From: Setophaga petechia
Lineage: Eukaryota > Chordata > Aves > Passeriformes > Parulidae
DNA: 64,000 nucleotides
Direction: 5' to 3'
Assembly: GCA_024362935.1 (NCBI GenBank)
Contig: JANCRA010000006.1
Coordinates: forward strand, 36,201,924-36,265,923
Below the pieces are notes generated by a model. It was not told the DNA's origin, did not search any database, and was given only the letters and a program-made list of their open reading frames with translations. The first letter of the stretch is position 1, and each line of letters opens with the position of its first letter. Shown here one piece after another: positions 11,146-24,290 of this stretch. Position numbers and translations under genes: made by a program.

Positions 11146-14100
11146 TTAATGTGAAGGGAAAGGCAAGAGAGTGGGAAAGTACTGTTTTCTAGCACTTTGC
11201 AGGCTGCTAACACAATCGCAGTGCTGTGGAGCAGTTAGCTGTTCAGTGCACTGCAGTAAGTGTTTCTTGTCACCTACATCTAAGCAAATAGCTTTTTCAC
11301 TATGTCTCGCAAGGAGAAAACCTTCCTGCTCACTTAGCAACTTCCATCGTGTTGTAGATGTTGCAGAGAGGGCTGCAGAGTTTTTTGACACAAGAAAAAG
11401 AAAGTTGTCTAAGATGCCTTCCTTTCAAGTATTAATGTGAAGGGAAAGGCAAGAGAGTGGGAAAGTACTGTTTTCTAGCACTTTGAGAGCTGCTAACACA
11501 ATCCCAGTGCTGTGTACCAATTAACTTGTCACTGCACTGCAGTAAGTGTTTCTTGTCACCTACATCTGAGCAAATAGCTTTTTCACTTTGTCTCGCAAGG
11601 GGAAAACGTTGCTGCTCACTAAACAACTTCCATCGTGTTGTAGATGTTGCACAGAGGGCTGCAGTGTGTTTTGCAAAATGTAAAAGAAAGTTGTCTAAGA
11701 CGCCTTCCTTTCAAGTATTAATGTGAAGGGAAAGGCAAGAGAGTGGGAAAGTACTGTTTTCTAGCACTTTGCAAGCTGCTAACACAATCCCAGTTCTGTG
11801 TAGCAATTAGCTGTTCAGTGCACTGCAGTAAGTGTTTCTTGTCACCTACATCTAAGCAAAAAGCTTTTTCACTATGTCTCGCAAGGAGAAAACCTTCCTG
11901 CTCACTAAACAACTTCCATCGTGTTGTAGATGTTGCAGAGAGGGCTGCAGAGTTTTTTGACACAAGAAAAAGAAAGTTGTCTAAGACGCCTTCCTTTCAA
12001 GTATTAATGTGAAGGGAAAGGCAAGAGAGTGGGAAAGTACTGTTTTCTAGCACTTTGCAGGCTGCTAACACAATCGCAGTGCTGTGTAGCAGTTAGCTTT
12101 TCAGTGCACTGCAGTAAGTGTTTCTTGTCACCTACATCTAAGCAAATAGCTTTTTCACTATGTCTCGCAAGGAGAAAACCTTCCTGCTCACTAAACAACT
12201 TCCATCGTGTTGTAGATGTTGCAGAGAGGGCTGCAGAGTTTTTTGACACAAGAAAAAGAAAGTTGTCTAAGATGCCTTCCTTTCAAGTATTAATGTGAAG
12301 GCAAAGGCAAGAGAGTGGGAAAGTACTGTTTTCTAGCACTTTGTAAGCTGCTAACACAGTACTAGTGCTGTGGAGCAGATAGCTGTTCAGTGCACTGCAG
12401 TAAGTGTTTCTTGTCACCTACATCTAAGCAAATATCTTTTTAACTATGTCTCGCAAGGAGAAAACCTTCCTGCTCACTAAACAACTTCCATCGTGTTGTA
12501 GATGTTGCAGAGAGGGCTGCAGAGTTTTTTGACACAAGAAAAAGAAAGTTGTCTAAGATGCCTTCCTTTCAAGTATTAATGTGAAGGGAAAGGCAAGAGA
12601 GTGGGAAAGTACTGTTTTCTAGCACTTTGCAAGCTGCTAACACAATCCCAGTTCTGTGTAGCAATTAGCTGTTCAGTGCACTGCAGTAAGTGTTTCTTGT
12701 CACCTACATCTGAGCAAATAGCTTTTTCACTTTGTCTCGCAAGGGGAAAACGTTGCTGCTCACTAAAAAACTTCCATCGTGTTGTAGATGTTGCACAGAG
12801 GGCTGCAGTGTGTTTTGCAAAATGTAAAAGAAAGTTGTCTAAGACGCCTTCCTTTCAAGTATTAATGTGAAGGGAAAGGCAAGAGAGTGGGAAAGTACTG
12901 TTTTCTAGCACTTTGCAAGCTGCTAACACAGTACTAGTGCTGTGTAGCAGTTAGCTGTTCAGTGCACTGCAGTAAGTGTTTCCTGTCACCTACATCTGAG
13001 CAAATAGCTTTTTCACAATGTCTCGCAATTGGAAAACGTTCCAGCTCACTAAACAACTTCCATCGTGTTGTAGAAGTTGCACAGAGGGCTGCAGTGTGTT
13101 TTGCAAAATATGAAAGAAAGTTGTCTAAGACGCCTTCCTTTCAAGTATTAATGTGAAGGGAAAGGCAAGAGAGTGGGAAAGTACTGTTTTCTAGCACTTT
13201 GAGAGCTGCTAACACAATCCCAGTGCTGTGTACCAATTAACTTGTCACTGCACTGCAGTAAGGGTTTCTTGTCACCTATATCTAAGCAAATGCTTTTTCA
13301 CTATGTCTCGCAAGGAGAAAACCTTCTTGCTCACTAAACATCTCCTATAGTGTTCTAGAAGTTGCACAGAGGGCTGCAGTGTGTTTTGCAAAATGTAAAA
13401 GAAAGTTGTCTAAGACGCCTTCCTTTCAAGTATTAATGTGAAGGGAAAGGCAAGAGAGTGGGAAAGTACTGTTTTCTATCACTTTGAGAGCTGCTAACAC
13501 AATCCCAGTGCTGTGTACCAATTAACTTGTCACTGCACTGCAGTAAGTGTTTCTTGTCACCTACATCTGAGCAAATAGCTTTTTCACTTTGTCTCGCAAG
13601 GGGAAAACGTTGCTGCTCACTAAACAACTTCCATCGTGTTGTAGAAGTTGCACAGAGGGCTGCAGTGTGTTTTGCAAAATGTAAAAGAAAGTTGTCTAAG
13701 ACGCCTTCCTTTCAAGTATTAATGTGAAGGGAAAGGCAAGAGAGTGGGAAAGTACTGTTTTCTAGCACTTTGAGAGCTGCTAACACAATCCCAGTGCTGT
13801 GTACCAATTAACTTGTCACTGCACTGCAGTAAGGGTTTCTTGTCACCTATATCTAAGCAAATGCTTTTTCACTATGTCTCGCAAGGAGAAAACCTTCTTG
13901 CTCACTAAACATCTCCTATAGTGTTCTAGAAGTTGCACAGAGGGCTGCAGTGTGTTTTGCAAAATGTAAAAGAAAGTTGTCTAAGACGCCTTCCTTTCAA
14001 GTATTAATGTGAAGGGAAAGGCAAGAGAGTGGGAAAGTACTGTTTTCTAGCACTTTGAGAGCTGCTAACACAATCCCAGTGCTGTGTACCAATTAACTTG

Positions 14101-15146
14101 TCACTGCACTGCAGTAAGTGTTTCTTGTCACCTACATCTGAGCAAATAGCTTTTTCACTTTGTCTCGCAAGGGGAAAACGTTGCTGCTCACTAAACAACT
14201 TCCATCGTGTTGTAGAAGTTGCACAGAGGGCTGCAGTGTGTTTTGCAAAATATAAAAGAAAGTTGTCTAAGACGCCTTCCTTTCAAGTATTAATGTGAAG
14301 GGAAAGGCAAGAGAGTGGGAAAGTACTGTTTTCTAGCACTTTGAGAGCTGCTAACACAATCCCAGTGCTGTGTACCAATTAACTTGTCACTGCACTGCAG
14401 TAAGGGTTTCTTGTCACCTATATCTAAGCAAATGCTTTTTCACTATGTCTCGCAAGGAGAAAACCTTCTTGCTCACTAAACATCTCCTATAGTGTTCTAG
14501 AAGTTGCACAGAGGGCTGCAGTGTGTTTTGCAAAATGTAAAAGAAAGTTGTCTAAGACGCCTTCCTTTCAAGTATTAATGTGAAGGGAAAGGCAAGAGAG
14601 TGGGAAAGTACTGTTTTCTATCACTTTGAGAGCTGCTAACACAATCCCAGTGCTGTGTACCAATTAACTTGTCACTGCACTGCAGTAAGTGTTTCTTGTC
14701 ACCTACATCTGAGCAAATAGCTTTTTCACTTTGTCTCGCAAGGGGAAAACGTTGCTGCTCACTAAACAACTTCCATCGTGTTGTAGAAGTTGCACAGAGG
14801 GCTGCAGTGTGTTTTGCAAAATATAAAAGAAAGTTGTCTAAGATGCCTTCCTTTCAAGTATTAATGTGAAGGGAAAGGCAAGAGAGTGGGAAAGTACTGT
14901 TTTCTAGCACTTTGAGAGCTGCTAACACAATCCCAGTGCTGTGTACCAATTAACTTGTCACTGCACTGCAGTAAGGGTTTCTTGTCACCTATATCTAAGC
15001 AAATGCTTTTTCACTATGTCTCGCAAGGAGAAAACCTTCTTGCTCACTAAACATCTCCTATAGTGTTCTAGAAGTTGCACAGAGGGCTGCAGTGTGTTTT
15101 GCAAAATGTAAAAGAAAGTTGTCTAAGACGCCTTCCTTTCAAGTAT
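11146..15146 (+). repeat. 4,001-bp higher-order repeat, copy b
   Basis: The monomer order matches 7145-11145 over most of its length: GTGGAGCAGTTAG type, then beta, class A, the GCAGTTAGC class A types, and the 571-bp dimers. It differs near 12576-12870, where the monomer has a CAGTTCTGTGTAGC left half and copy a has a GAGAGC left half. Dimer number also differs, four here against three in copy a. Confidence 0.8.
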
Positions 15147-15431
15147 TAATGTGAAGGGAAAGGCAAGAGAGTGGGAAAGTACTGTTTTCTAGCACTTTGA
15201 GAGCTGCTAACACAATCCCAGTGCTGTGTACCAATTAACTTGTCACTGCACTGCAGTAAGTGTTTCTTGTCACCTACATCTGAGCAAATAGCTTTTTCAC
15301 TTTGTCTCGCAAGGGGAAAACGTTGCTGCTCACTAAACAACTTCCATCGTGTTGTAGAAGTTGCACAGAGGGCTGCAGTGTGTTTTGCAAAATGTAAAAG
15401 AAAGTCGTCTAAGACGCCTTCCTTTCAAGTA
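13148..15431 (+). repeat. 571-bp dimer tract, 4 copies
   Basis: This is an alternating alpha (285 bp) and beta (286 bp) tract, with beta monomers starting at 13433, 14004, 14575 and 15146. The last beta ends with the AAAGTCGTCTAAG variant, which also marks the start of 13-kb copy 1 (near 2255). Confidence 0.88.
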
Positions 15432-18400
15432 TTAATGTGAAGGGAAAGGCAAGAGAGTGGGAAAGTACTGTTTTCTAGCACTTTGCAAGCTGCTAACACA
15501 GTACTAGTGCTGTGTAGCAGTTAGCTGTTCAGTGCACTGCAGTAAGTGTTTCCTGTCACCTACATCTAAGCAAATAGCTTTTTCAGTATGTCTCGCAAGG
15601 AGAAAACCTTCCTGCTCACTAAACAACTTCCATCGTGTTGTAGATGTTGCAGAGAGGGCTGCAGAGTTTTTTGACACAAGAAAAAGAAAGTTGTCTAAGA
15701 CGCCTTCCTTTCAAGTATTAATGTGAAGGGAAAGGCAAGAGAGTGGGAAAGTACTGTTTTCTATCACTTTGAGAGCTGCTAACACAATCCCAGTGCTGTG
15801 TACCAATTAACTTGTCACTGCACTGCAGTAAGTGTTTCTTGTCACCTACATCTAAGCAAATAACTTTTTCACTATGTCTCGCAAGGAGAAAACCTTCCTG
15901 CTCACTAAACATCTCCTATCGTGTTCTAGAAGTTGCACAGAGGGCTGCAGTGTGTTCTGTAACAAGAAAAAGAAAGTTGTCTAAGACGCCTTCCTTTCAA
16001 GTATTTATGTGTAGGGAAAGGCAAGAGAGTGGGAAAGTACTGTTTTCTAGCACTTTGCAAGCTGCTAACACAATCGCAGTGCTGTGTAGCAATTAACTTG
16101 TCACTGCACGGCAGTAAGTGTTTCTTGATACCTACATCTGAGCAAATAGCTTTTTCACAATGTCTCGCAATTGGAAAACGTTGCTGCTCACTAAACAACT
16201 TCCATCGTGTTGTAGAAGTTGCACAGAGGGCTGCAGTGTGTTTTGCAAAATATAAAAGAAAGTTGTCTAAGACGCCTTCCTTTCAAGTATTAATGTGAAG
16301 GGAAAGGCAAGAGAGTGGGAAAGTACTGTTTTCTAGCACTTTGAGAGCTGCTAACACAATCCCAGTGCTGTGTACCAATTAACTTGTCACTGCACTGCAG
16401 TAAGGGTTTCTTGTCACCTATATCTAAGCAAATGCTTTTTCACTATGTCTCCCAAGGAGAAAACCTTCTTGCTCACTAAACATCTCCTATAGTGTTCTAG
16501 AAGTTGCACAGAGGGCTGCAGTGTGTTTTGCAAAATGTAAAAGAAAGTTGTCTAAGACGCCTTCCTTTCAAGTATTAATGTGAAGGGAAAGGCAAGAGAG
16601 TGGGAAAGTACTGTTTTCTAGCACTTTGAGAGCTGCTAACACAATCCCAGTGCTGTGTACCAATTAACTTGTCACTGCACTGCAGTAAGTGTTTCTTGTC
16701 ACCTACATCTGAGCAAATAGCTTTTTCACTTTGTCTCGCAAGGGGAAAACGTTGCTGCTCACTAAACAACTTCCATCGTGTTGTAGAAGTTGCACAGAGG
16801 GCTGCAGTGTGTTTTGCAAAATGTAAAAGAAAGTTGTCTAAGACGCCTTCCTTTCAAGTATTAATGTGAAGGGAAAGGCAAGAGAGTGGGAAAGTACTGT
16901 TTTCTAGCACTTTGCAAGCTGCTAACACAATCCCAGTTCTGTGTAGCAATTAGCTGTTCAGTGCACTGCAGTAAGTGTTTCTTGTCACCTACATCTAAGC
17001 AAAAAGCTTTTTCACTATGTCTCGCAAGGAGAAAACCTTCCTGCTCACTAAACAACTTCCATCGTGTTGTAGATGTTGCAGAGAGGGCTGCAGAGTTTTT
17101 TGACACAAGAAAAAGAAAGTTGTCTAAGACGCCTTCCTATCAAGTATTAATGTGAAGGGAAAAGCAAGAGAGTGGGAAAGTACTGTTTTCTAGCACTTTG
17201 CAGGCTGCTAACACAATCGCAGTGCTGTGTAGCAGTTAGCCTTTCAGTGCACTGCAGTAAGTGTTTCTTGTCACCTACATCTAAGCAAATACCTTTTTCA
17301 CTATGTCTCGCAAGGAGAAAACCTTCCTGCTCACTAAACAACTTCCATCGTGTTGTAGATGTTGCAGAGAGGGCTGCAGAGTTTTTTGACACAAGAAAAA
17401 GAAAGTTGTCTAAGATGCCTTCCTTTCAAGTATTAATGTGAAGGGAAAGGCAAGAGAGTGGGAAAGTACTGTTTTCTAGCACTTTGCAGGCTGCTAACAC
17501 AATCCCAGTGCTGTGTAGCAGTTAGCTTTTGAATGCACTGCAGTAAGTGTTTCTTGTCACCTACATCTAAGCAAATATCTTTTTCACTATGTCTCCCAAG
17601 GAGAAAACCTTCTTGCTCACTAAACATCTACTATCGTGTTCTAGAAGTTGAACAGAGGGCTGCAGTGTGTTCTGTAACAAGAAAAAGAAAGTTGCCTAAG
17701 ACGCCTTCCTTTCAAGTATTAATGTGAAGGGAAAGGCAAGAGAGTGGGAAAGTACTGTTTTCTAGCACTTTGCAAGCTGCTAACACAATCGCAGTGCTGT
17801 GTAGCAATTAGCTTCTCAGTGCACGGCAGTAAGTGTTTCTTGATACCTACATCTGAGCAAATAGCTTTTTCACTTTGTCTCGCAAGGGGAAAACGTTGCT
17901 GCTCACTAAACAACTTCCATCGTGTTTTAGAAGTTGCACAGAGGGCTGCAGTGTGTTTTGCAAAATATAAAAGAAAGTTGTCTAAGACGCCTTCCTTTCA
18001 AGTATTAATGTGAAGGGAAAGGCAAGAGAGTGAGAAAGTACTGTTTTCTAGCACTTTGAGAGCTGCTAACACAATCCCAGTGCTGTGTACCAATTAACTT
18101 GTCACTGCACTGCAGTAAGGGTTTCTTGTCACCTATATCTAAGCAAATAACTTGTTCACTATGTCTCGCAAGGAGAAAACCTTCTTGCTCACTAAACATC
18201 TCCTATCGTGTTCTAGAAGTTGAACAGAGGGCTGCAGTGTGTTTTGCAAAATGTAAAAGAAAGTTGTCTAAGACGCCTTCCTTTCAAGTATTAATGTGAA
18301 GGGAAAGGCAAGAGAGTGAGAAAGTACTGTTTTCTAGCACTTTGAGAGCTGCTAACACAATCCCAGTGCTGTGTACCAATTAACTTGTCACTGCACTGCA

Positions 18401-20289
18401 GTAAGGGTTTCTTGTCACCTACATCTGAGCAAATAGCTTTTTCACTTTGTCTCGCAAGGGGAAAACGTTGCTGCTCACTAAACAACTTCCATCGTGTTGT
18501 AGAAGTTGCACAGAGGGCTGCAGTGTGTTTTGCAAAATGTAAAAGAAAGTTGTCTAAGACGCCTTCCTTTCAAGTATTAATGTGAAGGGAAAGGCAAGAG
18601 AGTGGGAAAGTACTGTTTTCTAGCACTTTGCAAGCTGCTAACACAATCCCAGTTCTGTGTAGCAATTAGCTGTTCAGTGCACAGCAGTAAGTGTTTCTTG
18701 TCACCTACATCTAAGCAAATAGCTTTTTCACTATGTCTCGCAAGGAGAAAACCTTCCTGCTCACTTAGCAACTTCCATCGTGTTGTAGATGTTGCAGAGA
18801 GGGCTGCAGAGTTTTTTGACACAAGAAAAAGAAAGTTGTCTAAGATGCCTTCCTTTCAAGTATTAATGTGAAGGGAAAGGCAAGAGAGTGGGAAAGTACT
18901 GTTTTCTAGCACTTTGAGAGCTGCTAACACAATCCCAGTGCTGTGTACCAATTAACTTGTCACTGCACTGCAGTAAGGGTTTCTTGTCACGTACATCTGA
19001 GCAAATAGCTTTTTCACTTTGTCTCGCAAGGGGAAAACGTTGCTGCTCACTAAACAACTTCCATCGTGTTGTAGATGTTGCACAGAGGGCTGCAGTGTGT
19101 TTTGCAAAATGTAAAAGAAAGTTGTCTAAGACGCCTTCCTTTCAAGTATTAATGTGAAGGGAAAGGCAAGAGAGTGGGAAAGTACTGTTTTCTAGCACTT
19201 TGCAAGCTGCTAACACAATCCCAGTTCTGTGTAGCAATTAGCTGTTCAGTGCACTGCAGTAAGTGTTTCTTGTCAACTACATCTAAGCAAATAGCTTTTT
19301 CACTATGTCTCCCAAGGAGAAAACCTTCTTGCTCACTAAACATCTCCTATCGTGTTCTAGAAGTTGAACAGGGGGTGCAGTGTGTTCTGTAACAAGAAAA
19401 AGAAAGTTGTCTAAGACGCCTTCCTTTCAAGTATTAATGTGAAGGGAAAGGCAAGAGAGTGGGAAAGTACTGTTTTCTAGCACTTTGCAAGCTGCTAACA
19501 CAATCGCAGTGCTGTGTAGCAATTAGCTTGTCAGTGCACGGCAGTAAGTGTTTCTTGATACCTACATCTGAGCAAATAGCTTTTTCACTTTGTCTCGCAA
19601 GGGGAAAACGTTGCTGCTCACTAAACAACTTCCATCGTGTTTTAGAAGTTGCACAGAGGGCTGCAGTGTGTTTTGCAAAATGTAAAAAAAGTTGTCTAAG
19701 ACGCCTTCCTTTCAAGTATTAATGTGAAGGGAAAGGCAAGAGAGTGGGAAAGTACTGTTTTCTAGCACTTTGAGAGCTGCTAACACAATCCCAGTGCTGT
19801 GTACCAATTAACTTGTCACTGCACTGCAGTAAGGGTTTCTTGTCACCTATATCTAAGCAAATGGTTTTTCACTATGTCTCGCAAGGAGAAAACCTTCTTG
19901 CTCACTAAACATCTCCTATCGTGTTCTAGAAGTTGAACAGAGGGCTGCAGTGTGTTTTGCAAAATGTAAAAGAAAGTTGTCTAAGACGCCTTCCTTTCAA
20001 GTATTAATGTGAAGGGAAAGGCAAGAGAGTGAGAAAGTACTGTTTTCTAGCACTTTGAGAGCTGCTAACACAATCCCAGTGCTGTGTACCAATTAACTTG
20101 TCACTGCACTGCAGTAAGGGTTTCTTGTCACCTACATCTGAGCAAATAGCTTTTTCACTTTGTCTCGCAAGGGGAAAACGTTGCTGCTCACTAAACAACT
20201 TCCATCGTGTTGTAGAAGTTGCACAGAGGGCTGCAGTGTGTTTTGCAAAATGTAAAAGAAAGTTGTCTAAGACGCCTTCCTTTCAAGTA

Positions 20290-23200
20290 TTAATGTGAAG
20301 GGAAAGGCAAGAGAGTGGGAAAGTACTGTTTTCTAGCACTTTGCAGGCTGCTAACACAATCGCAGTGCTGTGGAGCAGTTAGCTGTTCAGTGCACAGCAG
20401 TAAGTGTTTCTTGTCACCTACATCTAAGCAAATAGCTTTTTCACTATGTCTCGCAAGGAGAAAACCTTCCTGCTCACTTAGCAACTTCCATCGTGTTGTA
20501 GATGTTGCAGAGAGGGCTGCAGAGTTTTTTGACACAAGAAAAAGAAAGTTGTCTAAGATGCCTTCCTTTCAAGTATTAATGTGAAGGGAAAGGCAAGAGA
20601 GTGGGAAAGTACTGTTTTCTAGCACTTTGAGAGCTGCTAACACAATCCCAGTGCTGTGTACCAATTAACTTGTCACTGCACTGCAGTAAGTGTTTCTTGT
20701 CACCTACATCTGAGCAAATAGCTTTTTCACTTTGTCTCGCAAGGGGAAAACGTTGCTGCTCACTAAACAACTTCCATCGTGTTGTAGATGTTGCACAGAG
20801 GGCTGCAGTGTGTTTTGCAAAATGTAAAAGAAAGTTGTCTAAGACGCCTTCCTTTCAAGTATTAATGTGAAGGGAAAGGCAAGAGAGTGGGAAAGTACTG
20901 TTTTCTAGCACTTTGCAAGCTGCTAACACAATCCCAGTTCTGTGTAGCAATTAGCTGTTCAGTGCACTGCAGTAAGTGTTTCTTGTCACCTACATCTAAG
21001 CAAATAGCTTTTTCACTATGTCTCGCAAGGAGAAAACCTTCCTGCTCACTAAACAACTTCCATCGTGTTGTAGATGTTGCAGAGAGGGCTGCAGAGTTTT
21101 TTGACACAAGAAAAAGAAAGTTGTCTAAGACGCCTTCCTATCAAGTATTAATGTGAAGGGAAAAGCAAGAGAGTGGGAAAGTACTGTTTTCTAGCACTTT
21201 GCAGGCTGCTAACACAATCGCAGTGCTGTGTAGCAGTTAGCCTTTCAGTGCACTGCAGTAAGTGTTTCTTGTCACCTACATCTAAGCAAATACCTTTTTC
21301 ACTATGTCTCGCAAGGAGAAAACCTTCCTGCTCACTAAACAACTTCCATCGTGTTGTAGATGTTGCAGAGAGGGCTGCAGAGTTTTTTGACACAAGAAAA
21401 AGAAAGTTGTCTAAGATGCCTTCCTTTCAAGTATTAATGTGAAGGGAAAGGCAAGAGAGTGGGAAAGTACTGTTTTCTAGCACTTTGCAGGCTGCTAACA
21501 CAATCCCAGTGCTGTGTAGCAGTTAGCTTTTGAATGCACTGCAGTAAGTGTTTCTTGTCACCTACATCTAAGCAAATATCTTTTTCACTATGTCTCCCAA
21601 GGAGAAAACCTTCTTGCTCACTAAACATCTACTATCGTGTTCTAGAAGTTGAACAGAGGGCTGCAGTGTGTTCTGTAACAAGAAAAAGAAAGTTGCCTAA
21701 GACGCCTTCCTTTCAAGTATTAATGTGAAGGGAAAGGCAAGAGAGTGGGAAAGTACTGTTTTCTAGCACTTTGAGAGCTGCTAACACAATCCCAGTGCTG
21801 TGTACCAATTAGCTTGTCACTGCAATGCAGTAAGTGTTTCTTGTCACCTACATCTGAGCAAATAGCTTTTTCACTTTGTCTCGCAAGGGGAAAACGTTGC
21901 TGCTCACTAAAAAACTTCCATCGTGTTGTAGATGTTGCACAGAGGGCTGCAGTGTGTTTTGCAAAATGTAAAAGAAAGTTGTCTAAGACGCCTTCCTTTC
22001 AAGTATTAATGTGAAGGGAAAGGCAAGAGAGTGGGAAAGTACTGTTTTCTAGCACTTTGCAAGCTGCTAACACAGTACTAGTGCTGTGTAGCAGTTAGCT
22101 GTTCAGTGCACTGCAGTAAGTGTTTCCTGTCACCTACATCTGAGCAAATAGCTTTTTCACAATGTCTCGCAATTGGAAAACGTTCCAGCTCACTAAACAA
22201 CTTCCATCGTGTTGTAGAAGTTGCACAGAGGGCTGCAGTGTGTTTTGCAAAATATGAAAGAAAGTTGTCTAAGACGCCTTCCTTTCAAGTATTAATGTGA
22301 AGGGAAAGGCAAGAGAGTGGGAAAGTACTGTTTTCTAGCACTTTGAGAGCTGCTAACACAATCCCAGTGCTGTGTACCAATTAACTTGTCACTGCACTGC
22401 AGTAAGGGTTTCTTGTCACCTATATCTAAGCAAATGCTTTTTCACTATGTCTCGCAAGGAGAAAACCTTCTTGCTCACTAAACATCTCCTATAGTGTTCT
22501 AGAAGTTGCACAGAGGGCTGCAGTGTGTTTTGCAAAATGTAAAAGAAAGTTGTCTAAGACGCCTTCCTTTCAAGTATTAATGTGAAGGGAAAGGCAAGAG
22601 AGTGGGAAAGTACTGTTTTCTATCACTTTGAGAGCTGCTAACACAATCCCAGTGCTGTGTACCAATTAACTTGTCACTGCACTGCAGTAAGTGTTTCTTG
22701 TCACCTACATCTGAGCAAATAGCTTTTTCACTTTGTCTCGCAAGGGGAAAACGTTGCTGCTCACTAAACAACTTCCATCGTGTTGTAGAAGTTGCACAGA
22801 GGGCTGCAGTGTGTTTTGCAAAATATAAAAGAAAGTTGTCTAAGACGCCTTCCTTTCAAGTATTAATGTGAAGGGAAAGGCAAGAGAGTGGGAAAGTACT
22901 GTTTTCTAGCACTTTGAGAGCTGCTAACACAATCCCAGTGCTGTGTACCAATTAACTTGTCACTGCACTGCAGTAAGGGTTTCTTGTCACCTATATCTAA
23001 GCAAATGCTTTTTCACTATGTCTCGCAAGGAGAAAACCTTCTTGCTCACTAAACATCTCCTATAGTGTTCTAGAAGTTGCACAGAGGGCTGCAGTGTGTT
23101 TTGCAAAATGTAAAAGAAAGTTGTCTAAGACGCCTTCCTTTCAAGTATTAATGTGAAGGGAAAGGCAAGAGAGTGGGAAAGTACTGTTTTCTAGCACTTT

Positions 23201-24290
23201 GAGAGCTGCTAACACAATCCCAGTGCTGTGTACCAATTAACTTGTCACTGCACTGCAGTAAGTGTTTCTTGTCACCTACATCTGAGCAAATAGCTTTTTC
23301 ACTTTGTCTCGCAAGGGGAAAACGTTGCTGCTCACTAAACAACTTCCATCGTGTTGTAGAAGTTGCACAGAGGGCTGCAGTGTGTTTTGCAAAATATAAA
23401 AGAAAGTTGTCTAAGACGCCTTCCTTTCAAGTATTAATGTGAAGGGAAAGGCAAGAGAGTGGGAAAGTACTGTTTTCTAGCACTTTGAGAGCTGCTAACA
23501 CAATCCCAGTGCTGTGTACCAATTAACTTGTCACTGCACTGCAGTAAGGGTTTCTTGTCACCTATATCTAAGCAAATGCTTTTTCACTATGTCTCGCAAG
23601 GAGAAAACCTTCTTGCTGACTAAACATCTCCTATAGTGTTCTAGAAGTTGCACAGAGGGCTGCAGTGTGTTTTGCAAAATGTAAAAGAAAGTTGTCTAAG
23701 ACGCCTTCCTTTCAAGTATTAATGTGAAGGGAAAGGCAAGAGAGTGGGAAAGTACTGTTTTCTAGCACTTTGAGAGCTGCTAACACAATCCCAGTGCTGT
23801 GTACCAATTAACTTGTCACTGCACTGCAGTAAGTGTTTCTTGTCACCTACATCTGAGCAAATAGCTTTTTCACTTTGTCTCGCAAGGGGAAAACGTTGCT
23901 GCTCACTAAACAACTTCCATCGTGTTGTAGAAGTTGCACAGAGGGCTGCAGTGTGTTTTGCAAAATGTAAAAGAAAGTTGTCTATGACGCCTTCCTTTCA
24001 AGTATTAATGTGAAGGGAAAGGCAAGAGAGTGGGAAAGTACTGTTTTCTAGCACTTTGCAAGCTGCTAACACAGTACTAGTGCTGTGTACCAATTAGCTG
24101 TTCAGTGCACTGCAGTAAGTGTTTCTTGTCACCTACATCTAAGCAAAAAGCTTTTTCACTATGTCTCGCAAGGAGAAAACCTTCCTGCTCACTAAACAAC
24201 TTTCATCGTGTTGTAGATGTTGCAGAGAGGGCTGCAGAGTTTTTTGACACAAGAAAAAGAAAGTTGTCTAAGACGCCTTCCTTTCAAGTA
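20290..24290 (+). repeat. 4,001-bp higher-order repeat, copy c (inside 13-kb copy 2)
   Basis: This is the 13,145-bp counterpart of 7145-11145, bounded by the same GTGGAGCAGTTAGC anchor monomers. The internal order and the private variant TTGCTGACTAAAC (near 23615) are retained. Confidence 0.85.
22292..24004 (+). repeat. 571-bp dimer tract, 3 copies
   Basis: This is the 13,145-bp counterpart of 9147-10859. Beta monomers begin at 22577, 23148 and 23719. Confidence 0.88.

Larger units (their letters stand above)
2127..15271 (+). repeat. 13,145-bp tandem duplication, copy 1 (46 monomers)
   Basis: Every distinctive variant I checked here recurs exactly 13,145 bp later. Examples are the GTATTTATGTGTAGGG variant near 2859, CAAATACCTTTTTC near 4143, TTGAACAGGGGGTGC near 6220, GTCACGTACATC near 5843 and TTGCTGACTAAAC near 10470. 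The left limit is set by AT versus TC mismatches at 2125-2126 against 15270-15271. 13,145 equals 46 monomers of 286 bp minus 11 bp, the deficit coming from 285-bp monomers. The only difference I found is T at 9171 versus A at 22316. This was checked by eye and other differences may exist. No gene is seen. Confidence 0.92.
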